Shown here: piece by piece, positions 9,300 through 17,355 of the stretch
Position numbering within the stretch: position 1 is the first letter of the stretch
Layout: the number at the start of each line of letters is the position of its first letter
Origin: Saccoglossus kowalevskii
Lineage: Eukaryota; Hemichordata; Enteropneusta; Harrimaniidae
NCBI RefSeq assembly: GCF_000003605.2
Contig: NW_003148771.1
Span: 187,818-205,172, forward strand
Length of the DNA stretch: 17,355 nt
Direction of reading: 5' to 3'
Position numbers and translations under genes: made by a program
The notes under the pieces: generated by a model
What the model was told of the DNA's origin: nothing
Databases searched by the model: none
What the model saw: only the letters and a program-made list of their open reading frames with translations

Positions 9300-9955
9300 T
9301 CCCATAAGTAGAAGTACTGAAACTTTATGTCCATGCCTCCGCGGATAATATTTATTTTGTGGTGATTTCCGAAGGCCGTGAGGCATTCACTCTGCAGCTG
9401 GAATCCATCCGAGTCAAATTGCCGAGGTTGGCAAATGAAGAGTGTCGGGGGTTGACCATTATTAGCGATCCTGGACGGTCACGGTAGATTTGGAGGACAA
9501 ATAATCTGCGCAGAGAACTGCTTGAAAAATGAATTCTGCTGAGAAAACTAACTTACAAAAGCTAATATTTTATTAATAAAGCCCCACACACAGTGGATAA
9601 TGGACAGAACATTTTGAAAAAGAAACAATCTAGCTCCAAACAAAATATAAAGGAAAACAAGATTTTTTTCAAGTTGCACACAATGAGTTCGTCTATCATC
9701 TCCCCGTCCATCTGTATTGGTCAAAACCTAACTTTGAAGATCAATATTATGAAACGTAACTTTTGACAGTAGAAAATACGTACATTCATCTGTTTTCCAC
9801 TAATCGTTTTCTACATAGAAACCATCAACCGTAATATAATATACATTATAAGTGAATCATGAATTTCAGTGCATTATATATAAATTAGTGTATTTTACAA
9901 ATTTAGTATTCCAATGTACAACTTGCGTGATCAACAACAATGAGCAAGTGTTTCT
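9300..9955. other. No recognisable gene
   Basis: I see ordinary AT-rich DNA with no domain-bearing frame, no RNA gene and no clear repeat. It would lie 5' of the channel gene's candidate upstream exon. Confidence 0.4.
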
Positions 9956-9959
9956 ACTG

Positions 9960-10158
9960 TTTTATTTTATTTTATTTTATTTTATTTTATTTTAATTTAT
10001 TTTATTTTATTTTATTTTATTTTATTTTATTTTATTTTATTTTATTTTATTTTATTTTGTTTTGTTTTGTTTTGTTTTGTTTTGTTTTGTTTTGTTTTGT
10101 TTTGTTTTGTTTTGTTTTATTTTATTTTATTTTATTTTATTTTATTTTATTTTATTTA
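9960..10158. repeat. Pentanucleotide microsatellite (TTTTA)19-(TTTTG)12-(TTTTA)8
   Basis: About 39 five-base units occur in strict register. The first 19 end in A (to 10054), the next 12 end in G (10059-10114) and the last 8 end in A (to 10154). The only other change is a T-to-A substitution at 9995. The 92-codon open frame 9940-10218, which reads as a Phe/Leu/Tyr/Cys-rich repeat, is produced entirely by the satellite and is not a gene. Confidence 0.95.
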
Positions 10159-10588
10159 GTCACGGTTTATTTTAGTGAACGTAATATGCATTTTATAAAT
10201 GTTCGCAATAAATCATGATTAAGTTAATTGGTATCAATTTACTATAACATTATTATTTATATGTAAGGCGAAATATAATATAATAAACACACTACTTGAT
10301 TTATTTGTATACAAAGCAAGACACACTGTGTGATACGATATCGTCATGTACAGACACGCAAGGGTGCTAAATAAATATAAATGTTGTTAGTACATGGTTT
10401 AATGCATGCAGTGTAGTGCACCTTTCCCCGCGTGATTTCCTCGTGTTTAGTTACGTGACTTTCCATGTTCACTTCCAAAATTTTAAAATAGACAGTGTGT
10501 TTGATTCAGTAGTATCTACTTTTGTCTCGACGTGCGTGTTTGTGTGTGTCTGTATCAGAAAATGTATGGGCAATATATGTTTTGGCCA

Positions 10589-10616
10589 GTCAGCGACATT
10601 TTGCTCACTAAATCAG
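10589..10616 (+). repeat. Short dispersed repeat, copy 2
   Basis: This is the partner of 7261-7288, with 24 of 28 positions identical. It shares the ATTTTGCTCAC core and the AAATCAG end, in the same orientation. Confidence 0.5.
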
Positions 10617-10785
10617 ATAATGCGCAAACTTATATCATGACCCAGATAAAAGGTTGCCTATTTGTAATCGAGAGGGATCTTTGTACTTTTCCCATATATC
10701 AGAACGGTTTGTTTACAATTTCTTTTCAACATATATATACATATTTCTTTTCACATTAAACTTGTATAACTACAAGATGAAAATA

Positions 10786-11300
10786 ACTAGGGCCTTCAAA
10801 CCCTGTATACATAATCCGCACATGAATCACAATACCTGGTCACATTTTAGGTACATAAGGTCTAAGTCGCAGAATATCAACAAGGTGGGGGGGGGGGAAT
10901 AGCTAGCACCTTCAAAATTGGCACACATGTATCCATGCAACTTATGGCCTTGTTACATGTTTGGAACAAAGGTGCAAAATAAAAATCAAGGTTTGTGTAT
11001 GTATATCAACAATACAATTGAATAACCAATGCCTTTAAACTTGTTCCACATGTAATCCCAATACTGTCACAGTATATGTGTATATATAAGTTCACAACAG
11101 AGTTCCAAGTAGAAATTAGCTACCGCCTTCGAGCTCTAAACGCATGTTACCCGTAAAAGCCACCTAAATTTCCATGACAAGGTCAAGGTCACGTCATGTG
11201 TACATATATGTTTGCAATATATCTCAAAAGAGAAATATGTCCTACTTTTAAACATTACAAACATTATTTCCATGCTACTCACAAAATCTGGTTAAAGTTA
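10786..11300 (+). repeat. Degenerate tandem repeat, about five units of 93-123 bp
   Basis: A motif of the form CCTTCAAA, then about 6-8 bases, then CACATGTA/ATCC, recurs with landmark starts at 10793, 10909, 11032 (CCTTTAAA), 11125 (CCTTCGAG) and about 11239 (weak). The spacings are 116, 123, 93 and about 114 bp. A phrase GACAAGGTCAAGGTCA follows the fourth landmark near 11176. Units are strongly diverged, so the array is old. The short open frames in it are not genes. Confidence 0.6.
10887..10897 (+). repeat. Poly-G run of 11
   Basis: Eleven consecutive G follow GGT, within a unit of the degenerate tandem repeat. Confidence 0.9.
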
Positions 11301-12111
11301 AAAAGCAATGTCACAGTGTCACCAAACACGTTTTCGTCCACAAATATGCAATCATAAAACCTAAACTGTGACTCTGGTTTGTGATATTGATATTAAAGTT
11401 ATCTGGCACATTCCTCAATCAGTGCTGCCTACGAAACAACCATGCTCTATTAGATGGTAGAGTTCCGCTGATCTACCGTATCATTCCACTTACATTAACT
11501 TTAACGATTCCTTTCATACATAGTTGATAGCCTGTACTGTGCTATGCGCCAGTAAATGTAAACATGTAAACCCGACCCCTCATACCTCAGGCATTATGGG
11601 ACAAGTATGGAGCTATTCCCGAGACATACTTACAGTAGCCCCCGAGGCTCGAGATAAGAGAATATAACATAGGGATCACACATTGAACAACGTTTGGAAA
11701 GTGTTTCAATTCGCACATGCACACTGGAATGATGATAGAATGGGGTGATCATATATCTGTCACTTTTTGTTTGTCCAGGGGTGGGGCACTATGTACTTAG
11801 CAATTTCAGTCATTTCCCTTGTCCCCAAATATACCGAGGAGGGGGTGACCGGGGCTTACATTGACTAGCACGTCATCAGGAGGGTTCAAGTCCGTCTTAA
11901 AGTTAAACAGGAAGTGGCAATTTTGAACCTTTTTCGTGACTATCCCGCCACGTTTTTCCCTAAAATGACAAAAATCAAAACCAATGAGCACATTGATCTG
12001 ATTTTTTTAGCATCGATATAATCATTAAACTTTGCGAAGCTCTTTGTGATTAGTCACGTGGCTCTTCCAAGCAGGAAGTAAAGATGTCACATTTATCCGA
12101 CGGACGATTTT
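11300..12111. other. No recognisable gene
   Basis: The minus-strand frame 11806-11991 (61 codons, with PPDDVLVNVSPGHPLLGIFG) is the most protein-like string here but matches no family I know and lacks splice context. A tRNA-like B-box word GGTTCAAGTCC occurs near 11883, but no cloverleaf can be drawn around it. An imperfect element end CAGGGGTGGGGC occurs near 11777, without a partner. Confidence 0.4.
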
Positions 12112-12159
12112 GAAGTTCGGAAGTTCGTTCGTTCATGTTTCATCTATATACCGAACTTC
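12112..12159. repeat. Inverted repeat GAAGTTCGG/CCGAACTTC
   Basis: The nine-base arms at 12112-12120 and 12151-12159 are exact complements, with a 30-base spacer that repeats AAGTTCG and GTTCGTTC. It lies about 400 bases upstream of the LINE remnant. Role unknown. Confidence 0.5.
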
Positions 12160-12542
12160 TTCAGACAGCAAACAAATAGAATTTTCGCCAATAATGGCAA
12201 CAATTTGGGGCATTTGTTTCGTAGGAGTACTTTACCTGGTCAACTGGATATTTGACATAACATATATGCCCACGGCTTCTTAATTTTTATCATTCACATG
12301 GAGCATTTGTTTCACTGATGATTTCTTTAACCGATAAACTTGCTATTGTATTATGCGAGACCAAAGCATCTTCTGAGAAAAATAACATATATATAATGGT
12401 ATACATTTACCTAATGGTAGATTACCTGGAGATACCAGTGGTAAAATAACTTGAAAATAACTTACAATAGCCTCAGTACATTTGACAAGTATGCTATACA
12501 TCAACTAAATTAATATAAATTATTTCACTATCAAATCTCATT

Positions 12543-14550
12543 CTTAATTAAACTGAACAAAATATTTTCAACAGGAAATCTAAAAAGTGTGCAAGCATTA
12601 AACATAAACACAATAAGAGATGGTTTGACAAAAAATGTAAGTTACTGAAAAGGGATCTTTTTATTACATCAAGAATGATTAAAAAGTACCCATTCGACAT
12701 TAACCTTACAGAGCTATTGTACGCTAAAAAGAAAAAATATATAAAAATATGGTGAAAAAAAAAAGAAAACAAGTACAAAACCATATTGTAAATAAGCTAA
12801 TACAGTTAAACAAACTAACCCTAAACAATTTTAGCGAATTATAAGCAAGTTAAAGGATTCAGACAAAAATAAAGAAAACCCAATTTAACCTGTTAAATGG
12901 ATTGAATACTATAAACAATTGAATACTAAAGAGGATTTAACATACTTTCAAAAAAACATTGCGACTATAACAGGAATATTTGAAAATATGCAAACAATTG
13001 CTTAAATACTTAAATAACTGAAAAAACAAATTAAAATAGCAATTAACATACTTAAATCCAGGAAATCAGCCAGATATGATGGGTTCTGTGTACAACTTAT
13101 AAAAAACAGTAAAAACCATCTAATTAAACCACTCCATAAATTGTATAATTCAATATTCAATACAAGCATTTATCCTAACATCTGGAATACAAGTATAATT
13201 ACTCATATTTAAAAAAAAAAAAGAGAAACCAGCGAATTATAGGGGGATAGCAGTTTCAAGTATTATAGGCAAAGTGTTTAGTCAATTTATTCAATAATAG
13301 GTTATGTAATTTTTCAGAGCATAATATCATAAATAACAATCAGGCTGGGTTTAGAAAATGTTATCATATCGCTGATCCAATATTTACTATAAAACAATAA
13401 TAAATACCTGAAACAAAATGGTAAACTATATACATCATTTAAGGTAACATTAAATAATTATAAAATTAATTTCCTATTTTATGTAGATGACCTAGTATTG
13501 ATTTCAAAAACACAATTAGGTTTGCAATATGAATTAAATACAATATCTGAATACTGCCACAAATGGAAACTCTGGGTAAATCTTAATAAAACCAAAGTTA
13601 TCATTTTCACACAAAAAAAAACAATGAGAAAGAGAGAGTTAATTCAATTCCAAGAACAAAACATAAGTTGTATCAATTCATGTATTTATTTATTTACTTT
13701 ACAATCAAATGGAAATGTTTAGCAGACAAAGCTACTAGAGCAATGTATGCACTGTTGAAAGCCATGCCAAGAGAACATAGAACTGTAGAACATTTATGCA
13801 TCTTTTTCAGATAGGTACTTAAACCAATTTTGTTACATTGATCAATAACTTGGGGACATGACATACTAGACAATAATAGATGGAACAAAACACCAATTAA
13901 ACAGTTACAATCAAAAAAATACTAGGTGTGAATAAATTCTCATCAAATCCCACATGTAGAGCTGAACTTGGTAATTTCCATTCCTCATAGATGTTCAGGA
14001 AAATCTTATTAAATACTGGTATCGTGTTAGTGCCTTACCAGACAGTAATTTTACAAAACAAGCCCTTGACGAACAAAAACAACAAAATTGTCATTGGTTC
14101 ACAACATTAAAAAAACATGGTCTCTAAAAATATTGCAAATTTGTCCTTGTCTGTCAAACCGCAAAAAAATGCCATGCAGTAAAATAAAAAACATAGGTAA
14201 TAATATTCGGCAAAGGTATATAGAGTTCTGGAAGGTTTGTGTAACAAATGATAATAGAAAACTGAGAACGTATATAAAGTTTAAAGACTCATATAATTCT
14301 GAACCATTTGCTCTTATGTAATCTGAAACATAAAATCATAATGACTTGTTTCAGACTAAGCAGTCATGTATTAGAAATAGGGAAGGGTAAACATACCCAA
14401 CCCAAAACAATCTGTAAGCAATGGTCCCAGATCAAAATTGAAAATGAAGAACATTTCTTTATGGAATGTCTTAGGTACCAAACATAAAGACAAAGGTTAT
14501 TTAATAATATCAATATTCCAGAAAAATTGAAATGTGATATGGAATGACAT
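12543..14550 (+). pseudogene. 5'-truncated, frame-broken LINE (non-LTR retrotransposon) reverse-transcriptase ORF
   Basis: Pieces of one non-LTR polyprotein follow each other in order but in different frames. The linker after the endonuclease comes first, with KRWFDKKCKLLKRDL near 12615. Then come RT fingers: LKSRKSARYDGF near 13051, YPNIWNTSIITHI ending at a stop at 13210, PANYRGIAVSSIIGK near 13229 and NNNQAGFRK near 13332. A palm piece follows with FYVDDLVLISKTQLGLQ (YVDD at 13480-13491) and WVNLNKTKVIIF. C-terminal pieces include a conserved ELG near 13965 and ENEEHFFMECLRYQT near 14440. The endonuclease is absent (5' truncation), and so is RT motif A with its FD/AFD signature, because the frame runs from KLYTSF directly to the YVDD block. 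Stops and frameshifts, one in a poly-A run near 13211-13222, make it inactive. The sense strand is A-rich. I cannot assign the clade. Confidence 0.85.
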
Positions 14551-14569
14551 GATGCTTAGGCTGGGTCTC

Positions 14570-15127
14570 ATTCATGACTGCACATGGAATGACATAGTGG
14601 TTTCATGTCTGCATATGGGATGACATAGTAGTTTCATGTCTGCATATGGGATGACATGGTGGTTTCATGTCTGCATATGGGATGACATGGTGGTTTCATG
14701 TCTGCATATGGGATGACATGGTGGTTTCATGTCTGCATATGGGATGACATGGTGGTTTCATGTCTGCATATGGGATGACATGGTGGTTTCATGTCTGCAT
14801 ATGGGATGACATGATGGTTTCATGTCTGCATATGGGATGACATGGTGGTTTCATGTCTGCATATGGGATGACATTGTGGTTTCATGTCTGCATATGGGAT
14901 GACATGGTGGTTTCATGTCTGCATATGGGATGACATGGTGGTTTCATGTCTGCATATGGGATGACATTGTGATTTCATGTCTGCATATGAGATGACATGG
15001 TGGTTTCATGTCTGCATATGGGGTGACATTGTGGTTTCATGTCTGCATATGGGATGACATGGTGGTTTCATGTCTGCATATGGGATGACATAGTGGTTTC
15101 ATGTCTGCATATGGGATGACATGGTGG
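14570..15127. repeat. 31-bp minisatellite, 18 copies, each with an internal inverted repeat
   Basis: Eighteen units start at 14570 and repeat every 31 bases with no length change up to 15127. The first unit is degenerate; the others differ at a few sites, mainly the base after GACAT (G, A or T). Each unit contains CATGTC, then the palindrome CATATG, then GACATG, so arms CATGTC/GACATG flank a 12-base loop. A partial copy (ATATGGAATGACATGATG) occurs earlier, at about 14538-14554, in the last bases of the LINE. TTAGGCTG occurs just outside both ends (14556-14563 and 15128-15135). No coding role is apparent. Confidence 0.95.
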
Positions 15128-15135
15128 TTAGGCTG

Positions 15136-16740
15136 ACCAGTGCAATTTTTCGCGGCGTCTTTGTACAAATTTTCAACACCTTACATGCATTTTATCTCTC
15201 GCTGTCTAGCTTGCAAATATTTTCAAAAAAAATCTTCCAGACATCCCATAATTTTAAATGGTGAACCCCTAAACCAATACAGTGTAGGAGGCTCACAAAA
15301 CATCGAATGTTTCCATAACAACCAATTTTCAAGAGAGATTCTAAAATTCATGTGCACATTTACTGGCAAAGTACACACAAAAATAGACAAATTGTGTCAC
15401 GCTGGGTCATAGTTCAAGGCCTTTTGTGATGCTGAACTCTAGTTACGACCGTCAGCTACGTATTATACAACTTTACAGACGTATTCCGAATGAACTGCAC
15501 GCGCATGTGTGCGAAGAAAGTACTTGTATTGATCAATCAGAGAACAGAATTTTTGAAAAATATTATTTAAATCAAAACAAAACTTTTAAGCAAAACATAA
15601 TTTTGACCAGGTTTATCAGTCACGAGGCTGTTTTAAACCATATATCACCATCCAACAGGTTATGACGTAATATCTGCTAGTCACCGTCTTTTACTAACAT
15701 ATTCCCATCTTTTTCCTATAATTATAACAAACTTTGTTAAAGACCAAATATTCTTATATTGGCCGAGAGTACACTTCAGGCAAGCTGGCATTTTATTCAG
15801 ACTTAGTGTTTATTATTGCCGCAGCACGACTGTGACTCTTCGTGGAGACCCCAGAGCGACAGACAAGCCGTTTGTCCCGCATTATAATAACAAATGCATA
15901 ACAACCATGAATGGTAACTATTGTATGTACGAGACAGAGACTGGAAATCGAGTCGATGAGTAGCTACGTTCTGTGTAGTGAAGAACATACTATACCAATC
16001 AAATAGCGGGTCAGCTGTTTGTCCAGCTTAAAGTTAAAAATAAATAAACATTCCACGGACCACAGTCCCTCTGCACGTACAAATAAGTATACCAAACGCG
16101 TTGTCGGTCACGTGACCGTCTTTTAATCGATTCATAATACCGGATGAAATGTTTCAAGTACTTTTAATCATAGATTTGAGGATTGCATCATTAATGGCGC
16201 CCCACCGACATACACCAATAAAACTTGGGACAAACACTTTGTAGGATGTTGTTTGGTTGGAAGGGTTACATATTAATATGCGAACTAAGCTTTGCCCGAA
16301 TGTATCTAAAATAAAAAATAGTTATGCTTCGAGTTGCTACGTTAATGAGACCCAGTCCCTGGATGTTGCCCTGGTTCCTGTCCCTCGGAGATATCCAATA
16401 ATGAATGTATTTATGAATAGCATTTTGTTATACATTATATGTTGTTATCCTCCATTATGTGTGTATGAATGAAAAAGATAAGTTTTCCATATTTTACCAT
16501 CATTTTAACTATCAAAAGTAACCTGGATACATAATTACAAAAATCGACATGTTTGGAATAAAACTGAAGCTGCTTTGTTAACTGCATTAAACTACATATC
16601 CATGCGATCCGTAACCCCCTCGCGCGCAAGATCAGTAAGCAACTAGAGAACCCGAAACTAGTATGTTACTATAAAGTTACATGTTATTACGGTTACATTG
16701 GGAATTCGACACACTCGCTATGGTATGAAAATTGAAGCCC
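15136..16740. other. No recognisable gene
   Basis: The open frames at 15140-15412, 15426-15665 and 16257-16472 (plus) and at 15803-15988 and 16435-16629 (minus) have no identifiable domain and no matching splice sites. I see no RNA gene or clear element. Confidence 0.4.
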
Positions 16741-16930
16741 GAGCTCGAAGGGCGTTTTTTTCTCCCTCAGAAATAGAAAACGATCTGTGTTAATTAGGGA
16801 ATCACCAGTTAATCTGGCCTGGGGGGTGCCGGGCAATTCTGGGGGGGGGCCTTTCCATTTTCTGTATATGAAAAAGGGGGGCTAACAATTTTTCCAGGAG
16901 TGAAGGAGGGGGGGTTATAATTTTCTGGGT
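16740..16930 (+). repeat. G-run-rich patch
   Basis: Runs of 6-9 G occur near 16822, 16843, 16876 and 16908, spaced by T/A-rich text. The longest is nine G at about 16842-16850. This meets the loose criterion for G-quadruplex potential on the plus strand. It may be a fragment of a G-rich dispersed repeat; no gene is visible in it. Confidence 0.5.
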
Positions 16931-16995
16931 TTATTCACATATATTGTATAGACGACGGCTGCTGTGATGAACATACTGCAATGAGAAAGAGTTAT

Positions 16996-17016
16996 TGTTT
17001 GTTTGTTTGTTTTATT
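16996..17016 (-). mobile_element. Retroposon-like 3' tail: AATAAA followed by (AAAC)n
   Basis: On the minus strand TTGTGCAATAAAAC runs into three to four AAAC repeats. A polyadenylation signal merging into a short A-rich microsatellite is typical of the 3' ends of LINEs and SINEs, so the sequence to the right (about 17017-17160) could be the 3' end of a minus-strand retroposon. It could also be the end of a real transcript. No coding sequence is recognised next to it. Confidence 0.35.
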
Positions 17017-17181
17017 GCACAACAATAACTTAATCAAATTAGTATAAAACATGAAACTTCATTTGTAAACAACAGAATAAACCTCTGTAAATAGCATACA
17101 AAAACTTACTGCACTTTCCACTGTATGAAGAAAAACAAACCTTTTAAACAAGTTTGTGAAAAGCAAACACACTAATATAAC

Positions 17182-17226
17182 ACAAAATATAAATATAAAA
17201 TATATTTATATAGTGTAATATTTTGT
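17182..17226. repeat. AT-rich inverted repeat
   Basis: ACAAAATAT near 17182 is mirrored by ATATTTTGT ending at 17226, with an all-A/T centre. It can form a cruciform but has low sequence complexity. Confidence 0.45.
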
Positions 17227-17269
17227 ATGTAAATAAATAAAATATATATAAAAAAAGTTTTCATATTTT

Positions 17270-17355
17270 TAGCTCCGCTGTCGACTTTGTCGAGCGGAGC
17301 TTATCATATGGGTGATTGTCCGTCGTCGTCCGTCGTCCGTCGTCCGGTGTCCGTC
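17270..17355. mobile_element. Second copy of the TIR element, inverted, cut by the window edge
   Basis: From TAGCTCCGCTGT (17270-17281) onward this matches the reverse complement of 1960-2045. It has the hairpin 17271-17301 (outer arms AGCTCCGCT/AGCGGAGCT, inner CGAC-TTT-GTCG), then TTATCATATG, then a GTC/CGTC simple repeat. Similarity is high, with scattered substitutions. The rest of the element continues beyond the window. The two copies lie about 15.2 kb apart in inverted orientation. Confidence 0.8.

Noticed and set aside
9940-10218. 92-codon open frame resembling a multi-pass membrane protein
   Set aside because: It is produced entirely by the TTTTA/TTTTG microsatellite being in register with no stop; composition is Phe/Leu/Tyr/Cys/Ile only.
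11774-11790. CAGGGGTGGGGC as a possible hAT-type transposon end
   Set aside because: I found no matching inverted end and no 8-bp duplication in the window, so a single short word is not enough.
11870-11892. tRNA-like B-box word GGTTCAAGTCC
   Set aside because: The T stem has a mismatch, the following acceptor-side bases have no partner 65-75 bases upstream, and no A box or anticodon arm fits.
11806-11991. Minus-strand 61-codon frame with PPDDVLVNVSPGHPLLGIFG
   Set aside because: It is protein-like in places but unrecognised and without paired splice sites. Could be part of a dispersed repeat.
14570-15127. CRISPR array reading of the regular repeat
   Set aside because: Units are contiguous 31-bp tandem copies with no unique spacers, and the context is eukaryotic.
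15803-15988. Minus-strand 61-codon frame as an earlier exon of the channel gene
   Set aside because: It ends in a stop without a convincing donor in frame and shows no similarity to a TRP N-terminus.

Overview
The window looks like AT-rich intronic and intergenic DNA from an invertebrate animal. Three things support this: coding sequence occurs only as short exon-like pieces with GT/AG splice sites, there is a decayed LINE retrotransposon, and there are many mini- and microsatellites. The repeat style (GAC/GTC-rich ends joined to a terminal hairpin; degenerate units starting CCTTCAAA and containing CACATGTA) resembles what I associate with molluscs and other lophotrochozoans. That placement is inference. 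I found no prokaryotic-type genes, rRNA, convincing tRNA or CRISPR array.

Positions 1-9171 probably belong to one gene on the minus strand. The best-supported coding element is the exon at 4605-4779, which encodes the N-terminal ankyrin region of a TRPC-type (TRP-gamma-like) cation channel and ends in a good splice donor. A second candidate exon lies upstream in that gene at 8970-9132, extending to 9171 if its own ATG is used. Its donor phase (one base, G) fits the acceptor just before the ankyrin exon and keeps the frame open. If the pairing is right, 4785-8969 is an intron, and the next intron runs from 4604 past the left edge, since I recognise no further exon of the channel. These introns hold a 614-bp element with 12-bp terminal inverted repeats (1432-2045), a small MITE-like family with three members (2625-2733, about 3771-3850, about 7943-8048) and other short repeats.

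Positions 9200-12540 hold no recognisable gene. They contain a hairpin, a 39-copy TTTTA/TTTTG microsatellite and a five-unit degenerate tandem repeat of about 93-123 bp. Positions 12543-14550 are a 5'-truncated, frame-broken LINE in plus orientation. It has lost the reverse-transcriptase motif A region but keeps YVDD. An 18-copy, strictly 31-bp minisatellite (14570-15127) starts at its 3' end, and every unit carries an inverted repeat.

Positions 15128-17355 have no supported gene. They contain a G-run-rich patch, a minus-strand retroposon-like AATAAA/(AAAC)n tail, and at the right edge the start of a second copy of the 1432-2045 element in inverted orientation. No new multi-gene system can be supported here. 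The most interesting items are the hairpin-ended inverted-repeat element, the dyad minisatellite joined to the LINE, and the phase-matched channel exons.
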